A DNA stretch of 64,000 bases, taken from HNR sp040400085 (GTDB lineage: Bacteria; Actinomycetota; Actinomycetes; Actinomycetales; Microbacteriaceae). Position 1 is the stretch's first letter; each line of letters starts with the position of its first letter. Positions 53,472 through 62,495 of the stretch are shown one piece after another. The notes beneath the pieces are model-generated. The model was given only the letters and a program-made list of their open reading frames with translations. It was not told the origin of the DNA and did not search any database. The stretch spans positions 1 to 64,000 of the forward strand of contig JBBAQX010000022.1 in the NCBI GenBank assembly GCA_040400085.1, in the 5' to 3' direction. The position numbers and the translations under genes were made by a program.

Positions 53472-55571
53472 TTGAAAAAAATCACCGAGTTCGTTTCAGG
53501 TAAACGCACCTCGTGGATAGTCCTGGTTCTTGCCGGGCTAGCCGCATCGCTTATTTTTGCCCTCGGATCGGGCCTTTCAGGTGAAACCTCACCGGGAAGC
53601 GGCCTCCCGGACTCTGCAGAATCCTCGAAGGTCTCAGAACTGCAGAAAAATTTACCAGGAGCTGACTCAACCTCGGCAATCGTCGTTTTCAGCAGGGACG
53701 GTAAGACCCTCACGGCTGAAGACATACAGGCCGTTGGAGAGTCAGCAAAAGCGCTCTCGGAATTCGCGGAGGGCAACTTCGTTCCGCCCCCGACCGTCTC
53801 CGAAGATAAGACAGTGGCAATCGTCGCAGTACCCCTAACGGTCGAGTCAGATGTATCGGCACAGGAGTCTCGAGCAGACGACATCAGAAAAACGGCAAAC
53901 GAGAACCTTCCCGACGGATTGAAGGCATTGCTTTCTGGACCGGAGGGCTTTGCCGTAGATATTGCGAACGTCTTTAAGGGCGCAAACTTCACCCTCTTAC
54001 TCACAACTGTCATCGTTGTGGCAATTCTGCTCATCATCACCTACCGCAGCCCCTGGCTCTGGCTTGTTCCGCTCGTGGTAGTTGGCCTCGCAGATGCTGT
54101 CTCCGGAATCGTGGCAGCACGGGTCGCATCACTCTTTGATATTGTGCTGGATGCCTCAACGACAGGCATCCTGTCAATTCTTGTCTTCGGAGCTGGCACA
54201 AACTACGCCCTCCTGCTAATAGCCAGATACCGGGATGAACTGCGCGAGTTCCAGGACAGACGAGCCGCAATGGCTCGTGCGCTTCAGGGTGCAGGGCCGG
54301 CGGTCATCGCCAGCGGTAGCACCGTTGTCCTCAGCCTGTTGACCCTTCTCTTCGCCGAGCTTCAGGGCAACCGCGCGCTGGGTATTGCCTGTGCCACCGG
54401 CGTCGTTGTCGCCATGCTCTTTGCCCTCCTGTTGCTTCCCGCCGCCCTCGTCACATTTGGTCGCGGATTGTTCTGGCCATACATCCCTCAGTTTGGCTCG
54501 GTTGCGACAACCGAAAAGGGCGTCTGGTTCAAGCTGGGTACTGCCGTCTCCAAAAAGCCTGTCGTGGTTGCCATCATCGGGGCTGCAATACTCGGAGCTC
54601 TGTCGCTCGGCGCAACCCAGGTACAAATCGGGCTCTCGAAGACAGAACGATTCACGTCGGTTCCGGAAGCAGTCGTTGGCCAAAATATCATCGCCGATGC
54701 CTTCCCCGCGGGAAGCGGTTCGCCAACAATCGTCATCGCGAACCTGGATTACGCGAAAGAGGTTGAAGCCGCAGCCAACAAGGTTGACGGTGTTGCGTCC
54801 GCAAAGGTAGGCGTAAATAACGACGATATAGTTCAGATAGATGTGACCCTTAAGGCCTCGGCAGAGACGCAAGAAGCTTTCGATACCATCGATTCACTTC
54901 GAACATCGCTACACAAAATCGATGGTGCGGACGCACTCGTTGGCGGCGGAGACGCTCAAAGCCTGGATGAAAAACGGGCACAGCAGCATGATCAAAACCT
55001 GGTTATTCCGCTCGTCTTAGCGATCGTATTCCTCATCCTCGTTCTACTCCTCCGCGCCCTGGTTGCACCGATCCTCCTGCTGCTTACAGTCGTGGCATCG
55101 TTCTTCGCCAGCTTGGGAGCGGGATGGCTCTTGTTCGAGTCGGTATTCGGCTTCCCCGCAATCGACACGAACGTCGTGCTGTTCAGCTTCCTCTTCCTGG
55201 TGGCGCTAGGCGTTGACTACAACATCTTCCTCGTGACCCGGGCAAAGGAAGAGTCGGCTCAACACGGAACAAAGAACGGAATGATACGCGCCCTCGCTTC
55301 CACAGGTGGCGTGATTACGAGCGCGGGAATCCTCCTCGCCGCCGTATTCGCCGTCCTCGGAGTGCTGCCGCTCATCACCCTGACCCAGATCGGCATCATC
55401 GTGTGCATCGGTGTCCTGCTCGATACGCTGCTCGTGAGAACGGTCATCGTGCCTGCTCTCACGTTTATCGCAGGGGACCGCTTCTGGCTACCGGGAAAGC
55501 TCTCGCGTACAGCGGGTGAAGCGGGCAAGGCAGAGGCCGCCGCCGCTGAAGCAGTAGCGACCGCAAAGTAG
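53472..55571 (+). CDS. MMPL-family (RND-type) transporter
   Basis: The 699-residue protein has the two-fold MMPL plan: a helix, an outer domain, five to six helices, then the same again. FGAGTNYALLLIARYRDELR in the first half and VALGVDYNIFLVTRAKEES in the second are the proton-relay regions (GxxxxY/DY). The start is TTG with AAGG upstream. MMPL proteins export lipids, siderophores or terpenoid compounds. The last 20 residues are Ala/Glu-rich. Confidence 0.92.
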   Translation: MKKITEFVSGKRTSWIVLVLAGLAASLIFALGSGLSGETSPGSGLPDSAESSKVSELQKNLPGADSTSAIVVFSRDGKTLTAEDIQAVGESAKALSEFAEGNFVPPPTVSEDKTVAIVAVPLTVESDVSAQESRADDIRKTANENLPDGLKALLSGPEGFAVDIANVFKGANFTLLLTTVIVVAILLIITYRSPWLWLVPLVVVGLADAVSGIVAARVASLFDIVLDASTTGILSILVFGAGTNYALLLIARYRDELREFQDRRAAMARALQGAGPAVIASGSTVVLSLLTLLFAELQGNRALGIACATGVVVAMLFALLLLPAALVTFGRGLFWPYIPQFGSVATTEKGVWFKLGTAVSKKPVVVAIIGAAILGALSLGATQVQIGLSKTERFTSVPEAVVGQNIIADAFPAGSGSPTIVIANLDYAKEVEAAANKVDGVASAKVGVNNDDIVQIDVTLKASAETQEAFDTIDSLRTSLHKIDGADALVGGGDAQSLDEKRAQQHDQNLVIPLVLAIVFLILVLLLRALVAPILLLLTVVASFFASLGAGWLLFESVFGFPAIDTNVVLFSFLFLVALGVDYNIFLVTRAKEESAQHGTKNGMIRALASTGGVITSAGILLAAVFAVLGVLPLITLTQIGIIVCIGVLLDTLLVRTVIVPALTFIAGDRFWLPGKLSRTAGEAGKAEAAAAEAVATAK

Positions 55572-55587
55572 ACTAAACCCCGAAAGG

Positions 55588-57030
55588 TTAAATGCCGAGA
55601 TCGGGGATGCCCAGACCGAAGACTCTCTTCAGGGCCGTACGTGCAGCGTAGTAACCGTTCATACCGTGCACGGACGGCCCCGGAGGTGTTGAGGAAGACC
55701 CAAGAAAAACATCTGGGAGCGGCGTAGCCCAGGGCGTCGATGAGACGACAGGGCGTTTTATCATCTGTCGCAGGTCGACAGCCCCACCCAGAAAATCACC
55801 GCCGACATAGTTGGCGTTATGGATCGACAGATCGGATGCCGTACGAGCCGACACCCCGATAATAACGTCACGGAAACCGGGCGCATGTTTCTCAATCTCG
55901 GTGATCATCTTCTCGGATAAATCAGCGGTCGAACCGTTCGGCACGTGGGTGTAGGCCCACAGGGTGTGTTTACCTTCCGGAGCCCTCGACGGATCGAAAA
56001 GCGACGGTTGGGTCGCCAAAATATACGGATTCTCAGCGTATCTCCCGTGGGCAACCGCGCTCTCCGCCGCGGCGATTGAGGCCCGCGTTCCGCCGAGGTG
56101 CACGGTCGGACTCAGCGCGATCCTACTGTCTTTCCAGGGAACGGGTTCCGAAAGCGCGAGGTCGATCTTAAACGCTCCCGCGCCGCGGCGATATCGCCCG
56201 AGGGCACGAGCGTATCGTGAGGGAAGGCGCCCCGCGGCGAGCCGGGCAAAGGAATTGGGCGAGACGTCGAGGATAGTGGCGCGGGCATCCCCCACGTGAT
56301 CGAGGTGAGAGATAGTCTGGCCGGTCACGATCTTGCCGCCGTGTTCGACGAAGTCGCGCGCCATGGCATCGGCAATCGATTGCGAACCGCCAACGGGAAC
56401 CGGCCAGCCGCGGGTATGTCCCAGCACGGCAAGACTCAGGCCTGCACCTGCCGTGGCCAGGCTCGGCTGGGCTCCGGGTATATGCGCGGTCGCGCCCGCC
56501 AACAGCGCTGGAGCGTGTTCCCCCGCGAAACGCAGGGAATCTAACGCGCTACCCTGTTCAAGTGTTCGCAGCCCGAGGAACAGCGCGCCCAGCGGGTCGC
56601 GAGGAACCTGGAGTAATTGGTCGAGGGTGAATCGGGTGATACCTTCGCTATGCCTGATCAGCGGGGCAAACAGGGCCTTCCACGCCGCCCCGTCGGCTCC
56701 GAGTTCGGCAGCCGTACGTTCGATATCGCGATAGGCCACTGCGGCGGGTGCATTCTCGAACGGATGCACATATGACGCATCCGGCACGACAAAACTCATG
56801 CGCTGCGCTAACCCAAACGCACGGAAAAACGGCGAGGCAAGAGCCTGCGGGTGCACGGCAGAACATTCGTCGTGCAGAAAACCGGGAAGAGTAAGCTCGC
56901 TCGTGCGAAGGCCTCCCCCGATGGTTTCCTCAGCCTCATAGAGGGTGACGGACAAGCCTGCGCGGGCTGCGACTACCGCAGCGGCGAGGCCATTGGGGCC
57001 GGCTCCGACAACCGCTACATCGTCAGCCAT
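55588..57030 (-). CDS. CrtI-like FAD-dependent oxidoreductase
   Basis: The 480-residue flavoprotein has VAVVGAGPNGLAAAVVAARA at the start and EETIGGGLRTSELTLPGF after it, the phytoene-desaturase-like pattern. A C-terminal FAD block (FLGSSSTPPGPSVHGMNGYY) is present. It is not the operon CrtI and is closer in look to the broad PYROXD2-like group. The gene is convergent with the MMPL gene. Substrate unknown; a carotenoid or other isoprenoid is possible. Confidence 0.88.
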   Translation of the reverse strand: MADDVAVVGAGPNGLAAAVVAARAGLSVTLYEAEETIGGGLRTSELTLPGFLHDECSAVHPQALASPFFRAFGLAQRMSFVVPDASYVHPFENAPAAVAYRDIERTAAELGADGAAWKALFAPLIRHSEGITRFTLDQLLQVPRDPLGALFLGLRTLEQGSALDSLRFAGEHAPALLAGATAHIPGAQPSLATAGAGLSLAVLGHTRGWPVPVGGSQSIADAMARDFVEHGGKIVTGQTISHLDHVGDARATILDVSPNSFARLAAGRLPSRYARALGRYRRGAGAFKIDLALSEPVPWKDSRIALSPTVHLGGTRASIAAAESAVAHGRYAENPYILATQPSLFDPSRAPEGKHTLWAYTHVPNGSTADLSEKMITEIEKHAPGFRDVIIGVSARTASDLSIHNANYVGGDFLGGAVDLRQMIKRPVVSSTPWATPLPDVFLGSSSTPPGPSVHGMNGYYAARTALKRVFGLGIPDLGI

Positions 57031-57172
57031 GTGTGTGCCTCAAACCGATACTCATACGTCGAGAGTATCAGGATCACGCCGACCATTCGTTATGTTTCTC
57101 ACCTGTTGCTCAGCAAGCGTTCCAGCGGTTAGTGATAGCTTAGGCAAACGGTAAGAATCGATTGGGAGTGTG

Positions 57173-57532
57173 ATGCCGGCAGAAAAGCGACGCCGAAATC
57201 GCGCGTTCTGCCTGCCCACTTTTCTGCTGGCCCTTGCGATTTTTATGCCTGCTTTGTCAGTTTTAGGGACGGGTGGGGTTGAGGGCGGCGCTGTTATTTC
57301 GGCAGGCGTTGACTCCCCGAACGTGGTTTCGCCGGGAACAAATTATGACGGCAACCCGCTAGACGATCTCGATCCGACCGACCGATCGCAATCGCATCAT
57401 TACTATCAGGTCGAACAGCACACGTTAAGTCCCGAAGACGAACCTCAGGTTGTGAGCTTCGCGGAGACCCGTTACCAGACCCCACTTCTTGATTGGTATC
57501 AGGAGGCCCCGACGCCTCCACCAGACGCATAG
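57173..57532 (+). CDS. Small secreted or membrane-anchored protein, unknown
   Basis: The roughly 119-residue product has a basic start (EKRRRNR), one hydrophobic segment (about 12-33, FLLALAIFMPALSVLG) and a polar, Asp/Pro-rich remainder that ends in TPPPDA. GGGAG stands 4 bases before the ATG at 57173. I do not recognise a family. It lies just before an LCP gene and may be co-transcribed. Confidence 0.6.
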   Translation: MPAEKRRRNRAFCLPTFLLALAIFMPALSVLGTGGVEGGAVISAGVDSPNVVSPGTNYDGNPLDDLDPTDRSQSHHYYQVEQHTLSPEDEPQVVSFAETRYQTPLLDWYQEAPTPPPDA

Positions 57533-57619
57533 GATCGCGCAACAGCTTCTGCGGCGCACGAGTACTTTCCTATTCGCTTGGCATCACCTATGCCTTGGCA
57601 TGCATCTGATTGGACCATC

Positions 57620-58933
57620 ATGAAAAAACCGTCTTACCCAACCCCAAAAACCGTAATTCGCCGCAGCCCCAGGGTCCGCCGCCGAATCTTTATCGTGATC
57701 GCGAGCGTTCTCACCCTCGTGCTCGGCGGAACGGCCGCTATCGCCTACACCGTGTATCACGATGTCGCTAACGGGATTCACCGCTCCGATTTCTCCCTGC
57801 CAGGGGCAGACGGGAACGGCGACTATCCGCAAAACACCGAGGAAACAAACATCCTCATCATGGGCCTCGACAGCCGCCTAGACCAGAACGGGGAAGCACT
57901 GCCAAGCACAGTCTACGAAGCGCTGCATGCCGGCGATGAGACAGACGGGGGCTATAACGCCAATGTGCTGATGCTCGTCCACGTCCCCGCGCACGGAGGC
58001 AAGGCCGTCGGCATCTCTATTCCCCGCGACAACTACGTCGAAATCTCGGGGGCACCGATGGGGGTCACCCACTCAAAGATCAAAGAAGCCTACGGTTTGG
58101 CGCTGAGCGAAAAGCTATCCACGCTCGCACAGCAGGCCGGGCTCAGCGACGACGAGGCCTATCAACAGGCCAGGGCTGCTGGGAGACAAGCACAGATTTC
58201 CACGGTGTCCCACTTTCTCGGAGATGTTCCCATCGATCACTTTATTGAGATGACCATGGCGGGTTTCTACAGCATCGCCCAGACGATCGCACCCGTACAG
58301 GTCTGCCTCATCAACGCAACGGAGGATGCCTACTCCGGCGCGGACTTTCGGCAGGGCATCCAGGAACTGAGTGCGGAGCAGGCCATGAGTTTTGTACGCC
58401 AGCGACGCGACACGGGTACAAGCGGCGTGGAGCTGACAGATCTAGATCGCACGCGACGCCAGCAGGCCTTCCTCGTCTCCCTTGGCGTCAAGCTCACAGA
58501 TAAGGGAACACTGACAAACGTGGGTACTCTGAAGTCGCTCCTTGATGTGGTCAAGGAGCACGTCGCCCTCGACACGCAGTTTGATCTGCTGAGCTTCGCG
58601 TCCACCGCCTCCGACCTCGCGCGCGGGAACCTCAGCTTCGTCACCCTACCCATCGACAGATTCTCGACCGTGAATGGGAGCTCGGTGAACCTGGTGGACC
58701 TCGACGAAATACACTCGATGGTGCGGGGCCTGCTGCACCCGACAGACCCTACGCAAGCGGCCGGGGAACCAGCCGATACGCCCGATCAATCGACGGGGCA
58801 ATCGGCCGAGCATCCGTCAATCGAGACGCCACCGGCAGGGGCCAACCAACCGAGCAGCTCTGCTGACGGCACCACAGAGTACGAGAACTGGGAAATCCCG
58901 CTCAACGCCGGTTCGCTGCCGTGCGTCAATTAG
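57620..58933 (+). CDS. LytR-CpsA-Psr (LCP) family wall-glycopolymer ligase
   Basis: LCP enzymes attach polyprenyl-linked glycopolymers to peptidoglycan. The protein has a short basic start, one membrane helix (about residues 17-40) and an LCP domain with ILIMGLDSR, GISIPRDNYVEI, IDHFIEMTM and DLDRTRRQQAFL. The C-terminal 60 residues are a Pro/Thr/Ser tail. I use ATG 57620 (about 437 residues); a TTG at 57578 would add 14 residues. Confidence 0.9.
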   Translation: MKKPSYPTPKTVIRRSPRVRRRIFIVIASVLTLVLGGTAAIAYTVYHDVANGIHRSDFSLPGADGNGDYPQNTEETNILIMGLDSRLDQNGEALPSTVYEALHAGDETDGGYNANVLMLVHVPAHGGKAVGISIPRDNYVEISGAPMGVTHSKIKEAYGLALSEKLSTLAQQAGLSDDEAYQQARAAGRQAQISTVSHFLGDVPIDHFIEMTMAGFYSIAQTIAPVQVCLINATEDAYSGADFRQGIQELSAEQAMSFVRQRRDTGTSGVELTDLDRTRRQQAFLVSLGVKLTDKGTLTNVGTLKSLLDVVKEHVALDTQFDLLSFASTASDLARGNLSFVTLPIDRFSTVNGSSVNLVDLDEIHSMVRGLLHPTDPTQAAGEPADTPDQSTGQSAEHPSIETPPAGANQPSSSADGTTEYENWEIPLNAGSLPCVN

Positions 58934-59110
58934 GTTCGAACGCTCTCCCCGGTAACCCTCGGCGTCGTTATGGTGCGATCGGTTAGCTCGGGGTTCCCTA
59001 CCGTTCGTCTGGACGGAAGGGACATCGCTCATCTCGATCATGGCCGCGCTTGGAGCGGTTCTCTCCTGCATTAAAAACGATCACAAGAATAAACTAGAGC
59101 AGGAGGTCGT

Positions 59111-59818
59111 ATGAAAAAACCCACTGCTCTGCGGAGACACCGCCTTGGCTGCCTCGTCGTGCTGATCGTGTGCGCGGGAGCCCTCTTATTCACGTGGATT
59201 TTCGGTCTCGTAGCCTCAACAATTAACGCGGGTACCGGATGCGTACCCAGCGTTGGCCTCCCTGGAGACCCGGAAGGAATAGAGTATCTGGACGAGCTCA
59301 CGGTGCAGACAACAACCGGAGAATCTCTCAGTCTGTGCGGGCCCCAGCTCGATAATGCCCGACACATACTCGCCACCGCGGATAGCCTGGCGGCGGGGCC
59401 AGACGCGTCAGCCATAGCCCTGATTACGGCTCTCCAGGAATCACACCTGACCGTGTATGCGAACACCGCGGCCGTGCCGGAGAGCGCGGACATTCCGCAC
59501 GAACGAGACGGCAATGATCACGATTCTCTCGGCATCTTCCAGCAGCGCCCGTCCATGGGCTGGGGGACGCCAGCAGAGCTTATGGACCCGACTTCCTCAG
59601 CCCAGGCGTTTTTCGGTGGACACAATATTCGAGGGCGCCCTCCGGGACTTCTCGATATCGAGGGATGGGAGACGCTCTCGCCCGGCGAAGCCGCCCAACT
59701 CGTACAGGTTAGTAAGTATCCGGATGCCTACGATGCCTGGGTCCCTGCTGCTCATACGCTACTCGCGGAGCTCTCGGCTGAGAGGGACAGGTCCGGGAGT
59801 GACAGGGCCGGGGTTTAG
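59111..59818 (+). CDS. Lysozyme-like (transglycosylase-type) secreted protein
   Basis: The 235-residue protein has an N-terminal membrane helix (about 12-38). A lysozyme-fold domain follows, in which Glu110 of TALQESHL is the likely catalytic acid and DSLGIFQQRPSMGWGT is the well-kept motif of this actinobacterial group. AGGAGG lies before the ATG. It probably cleaves or remodels peptidoglycan. Neighbouring LCP gene fits a wall function. The end RDRSGSDRAGV is repeat-like and polar. Confidence 0.8.
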   Translation: MKKPTALRRHRLGCLVVLIVCAGALLFTWIFGLVASTINAGTGCVPSVGLPGDPEGIEYLDELTVQTTTGESLSLCGPQLDNARHILATADSLAAGPDASAIALITALQESHLTVYANTAAVPESADIPHERDGNDHDSLGIFQQRPSMGWGTPAELMDPTSSAQAFFGGHNIRGRPPGLLDIEGWETLSPGEAAQLVQVSKYPDAYDAWVPAAHTLLAELSAERDRSGSDRAGV

Positions 59819-59837
59819 CTGCGTGCCGTGGTCGGGG

Positions 59838-59885
59838 CCTTAGCCTTAGCCTTAGCCTTAGCCTTAGCCTTAGCCTTAGCCTTAG
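59838..59885. repeat. Hexanucleotide tandem repeat (CCTTAG), 8 perfect copies
   Basis: Eight exact copies fill 59838-59885 between the convergent lysozyme-like and photolyase genes. On the minus strand the unit GCTAAG supplies the photolyase stop codon (TAA within the first copy). In another frame the array codes for an Ala-Lys run. Changes of copy number keep the reading frame. Confidence 0.97.
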
Positions 59886-61324
59886 CTTTGCCCCGACGCT
59901 GACCGCATCGCGCTATAGGCATCCAAGGCTGCCGCCCGCGTCTCGCGAAGATCAACGATGGGGCCGGGGTAACCTGCGGTGCCCACCTCGGGAACCCAGC
60001 GTCGAACGTATTCGCCGTCTGGGTCGAACTTCTGCGCCTGAAGCTCCGGGTTGAACACGCGAAAGTACGGGGCGGCGTCCAGCCCGCTTCCCGCGACCCA
60101 CTGCCAATTGCCCGGGTTGCTCGCCTCGTCCGCATCGACAAGGGTGTCCCAGAACCAGGACTCCCCCACCCGCCAATCCACGAGCAGATTCTTGACCAGG
60201 AAACTGGCCACGATCATCCGCACGCGATTGTGCATGGTGCCGGTGTGCCAGAGTTCGCGCATGCCGGCATCGATAATGGGGATGCCCGTGCGGCCGCGCC
60301 GCCACGCCTCCAGCAGCCCCGGGTCGGGTTCGCTCCACGGGAACGCGTCGAACTCCGGGCGCACATTGCGCGTGGTGAGCCCGGGGAAATGGAAGAGGAT
60401 GCTGGCGTTGAATTCGCGCCATCCCACCTCGCTCAGGAAGCGGGCGGCGTTTGTGGCGAGCTGCGGGGAACCGGAGGTCGCGCGGGCCTGGCGGACGGCA
60501 TCCCACACGTGAAACGGGCTGATCTCGCCGAAGCGCAGGTGCGGGCTGAGCTTGGAAGTCGCAGGCTCCGCGGGGTTGTCCCGGAGATGATAGTTGGCCA
60601 GGCCCTCGGTGATGAACTGGTGCAGAACTTCGTGCGCTCCCGCCTCGCCCGGCTGCCAGGAGGCGGTGAGCCCTCCCGACCAATCTGGTGAGGTGGGGAG
60701 CAGGTTCCAGCTGGCGAGGTCGTCGCTGTGCAGTGTTTGTGGCTGGGCTTGCTGCTGTGAAGTTGCTGGCCAGTTAGGTTCGGGCAGCGGATGCCGCGGC
60801 TCTGGCAGCGCAAGGCACGCGCGCCAATACGGCGTAAAGACGCGAAAGGGCGTCCCCTGCCCGGTCTGCACCGCCCAGGGCTCGTTGAGGTAGTTCGCGT
60901 GAAAGCTGAGCGCCTCCACCCCGGTTTCGCGCCCGGTTTCGCGCAGCGATGCCATGATCGTTGAGTCGGTCTGGCGCGCGTTCGTGTAGCGACGATTCCA
61001 ATACACCGCGGTCGCGCCGGTCTCCTGCATAAGATCTGTGATCGTTCGGAACGGGTCGCCGCGCCGAAGCACCAGCTCTAAGCCGCGCTCGCGAAGGGAT
61101 GCCCCGAGCCTGTCGAGGGAATGGTGCAGCCACCAGCGGGCGGCGGCTCCGAGGGGCCGCGCAGAGACGTCGAGATCGCCACCCTCCTCGAGGATATAGG
61201 CCACCGTGACGGAACCGCCTGATCCGGCTGCCTCAATCGCGGCGGAGAGTGCAGGGTTATCCGCGAGCCTGAGGTCATTGCGGAGCCACACCAGGATATG
61301 CGGGGAGTTTTCTCGTTCAGACAT
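59882..61324 (-). CDS. phr: Deoxyribodipyrimidine photolyase (cryptochrome/photolyase family)
   Basis: The enzyme uses blue light and FADH- to split cyclobutane pyrimidine dimers. The N-terminal antenna domain begins with ILVWLRNDLRLADNPAL. The C-terminal FAD domain holds WREFNASILFHFPG, GIPIIDAGMRELWHTGTMHN, RMIVASFLVKNLL and DADEASNPGNWQW. I use ATG 61324 (480 residues), which overlaps the esterase stop; a longer frame reaches 61354. The last codons run into the hexanucleotide repeat, which provides the stop. Confidence 0.94.
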   Translation of the reverse strand: MSERENSPHILVWLRNDLRLADNPALSAAIEAAGSGGSVTVAYILEEGGDLDVSARPLGAAARWWLHHSLDRLGASLRERGLELVLRRGDPFRTITDLMQETGATAVYWNRRYTNARQTDSTIMASLRETGRETGVEALSFHANYLNEPWAVQTGQGTPFRVFTPYWRACLALPEPRHPLPEPNWPATSQQQAQPQTLHSDDLASWNLLPTSPDWSGGLTASWQPGEAGAHEVLHQFITEGLANYHLRDNPAEPATSKLSPHLRFGEISPFHVWDAVRQARATSGSPQLATNAARFLSEVGWREFNASILFHFPGLTTRNVRPEFDAFPWSEPDPGLLEAWRRGRTGIPIIDAGMRELWHTGTMHNRVRMIVASFLVKNLLVDWRVGESWFWDTLVDADEASNPGNWQWVAGSGLDAAPYFRVFNPELQAQKFDPDGEYVRRWVPEVGTAGYPGPIVDLRETRAAALDAYSAMRSASGQS

Positions 61325-62291
61325 TAGCTCTGGTCCAATCTTTCCCGTGCCCACTCTGACTTTCCCGTGCCCACTCGGAGATCAGGCGAATACCCTCCGC
61401 AAAGGCTGGATCCTTCGGCCTGTGCATGAACGCATGATCGGTGCCCGGCAGCACCCGATAGTCCACGACATTTCCGGCAGCGGCTAATTCTCGGGCAAAT
61501 TGTTCCCCGGATGCCCGAATCGAGTCGTGGTCGGCATCGAGCATCAGAGCTGGTGGAAAAGCATAGAGCGGTCTGCCCCCTGGGAAGGCCGCCGGCTCGG
61601 ATAACGCGGCCCGCGACCCCGCGTAATTCAGATTGTTCAGGTTCAGAAGTAAGGGCATATGGGCGAAGCGACGCAACCCACGGATTCGGCGACGCAACTC
61701 GGGTGGCCTCGCGGGCATCCGTGCGTGAAAGAGGCCGTATGCGAAGAAGACGCCCGCGGGGAGCTTTTCGCTCTGCTCTGCGAGGCGCAACACCGCTCCT
61801 GCGGAGAGGCACGCCCCGGCGCTTGCGCCTCCGAGCAGCACTCGTTCATTTGTGTGGCGTTGTGCCGCTGTAACGACAGCTGCGACGTCGTCTACCGGGA
61901 CGGGATAGTGGACCGAGGGCTTCAGGTTGGGTCTGTTCGGAGCGAGTCGTTTCGGAGCGAGTCGTTTCGGAATGAGCCGTTTCGGCAGCGCACGAAAGCC
62001 GATGAACGTGGCCAGGCGATATCCCACGGTGATGACGGTGAACCCGTCGGCTGCCAGCGCAAGCGCGACCTCGTGCGACTCAGCTTGGTCGAGCCCGCCG
62101 GAGTAGAAACCGCCGCCGTGAACCCACACGATTGTCGAGCCGGTTACCCGGTGGATGCTTGCCGGGGGCGAGTACCACCGCGTCGGCACGGGACCGTGCG
62201 GACCGGGGATCTGCCGATCCTCGGTAACGACGCCGCGAGGGTTGTTGGGGTGAGGGTTCACGTTCCCTATGGTATCGGGCTGGCCTCGCAA
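61317..62291 (-). CDS. Alpha/beta hydrolase, hormone-sensitive-lipase type esterase
   Basis: The oxyanion motif HGGGFYSGG, nucleophile GGASAGA, acid DADHDSIR and base GTDHAF are all visible, as in HSL-type carboxylesterases. A cap-region insertion contains three PKRLA-like units coded by a 15-bp repeat. The start is TTG at 62291 or GTG at 62261; neither has a clear ribosome binding site. It overlaps the photolyase gene by 8 bases, so the two are probably co-transcribed. Confidence 0.88.
   Translation of the reverse strand: MRGQPDTIGNVNPHPNNPRGVVTEDRQIPGPHGPVPTRWYSPPASIHRVTGSTIVWVHGGGFYSGGLDQAESHEVALALAADGFTVITVGYRLATFIGFRALPKRLIPKRLAPKRLAPNRPNLKPSVHYPVPVDDVAAVVTAAQRHTNERVLLGGASAGACLSAGAVLRLAEQSEKLPAGVFFAYGLFHARMPARPPELRRRIRGLRRFAHMPLLLNLNNLNYAGSRAALSEPAAFPGGRPLYAFPPALMLDADHDSIRASGEQFARELAAAGNVVDYRVLPGTDHAFMHRPKDPAFAEGIRLISEWARESQSGHGKDWTRANV
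61936..61980. repeat. 15-bp in-frame tandem repeat in the esterase gene
   Basis: TTCGGAGCGAGTCGT occurs twice exactly and a third time as TTCGGAATGAGCCGT, followed by a partial copy. It encodes the basic PKRLA/PKRLI units. Five-codon steps keep the frame. Confidence 0.9.
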
Positions 62292-62368
62292 CGGGAGAGA
62301 ACATCAGAAACTGGCATCGAAGGGCTGCCTGTCTCCGCTTTCCCGCTGACAGAAGCTGAACGCACGAA

Positions 62369-62432
62369 AGAGGTAGGCATGACCTGCAGACGGAGAATCT
62401 CCGACGTTTATCTGCGGGTCATGCCTACCTCT
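62369..62432. other. Long inverted repeat with nested hairpin
   Basis: The 22-base arms at 62369-62390 and 62411-62432 (outer part AGAGGTAGGCATGACC) match at 21 of 22 positions. The 20-base loop carries a smaller perfect hairpin (CGGAGA/TCTCCG). It lies after the DUF11 gene and before the esterase; a short T run follows on the minus strand, so it can act as a terminator. Confidence 0.6.
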
Positions 62433-62450
62433 AATTGCACTGGACCTATT

Positions 62451-62490
62451 TCTCCAGTCTCCTCACAAAATCTGGTGAGGAGACTGGAGA
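62451..62490 (-). terminator. Perfect 16-bp hairpin after the DUF11 gene
   Basis: TCTCCAGTCTCCTCAC (62451-62466) and GTGAGGAGACTGGAGA (62475-62490) pair without mismatch around an 8-base loop, 5 bases after the DUF11 gene stop. No real T run follows, so the terminator call rests on position and stem strength. Confidence 0.6.
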
Positions 62491-62495
62491 ACTCG

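Noticed and set aside
59838..59885. Telomere or replicon end
   Set aside because: The CCTTAG array is short, internal and flanked by intact genes, so it is a local microsatellite.
59815..60141. 108-codon frame ending in an Ala-Lys run
   Set aside because: It overlaps the photolyase in another frame; only the repeat makes it look unusual.
62369..62490. CRISPR array or insertion-sequence ends
   Set aside because: The two inverted repeats differ in sequence, no spacers or transposase are present, and each forms its own hairpin.
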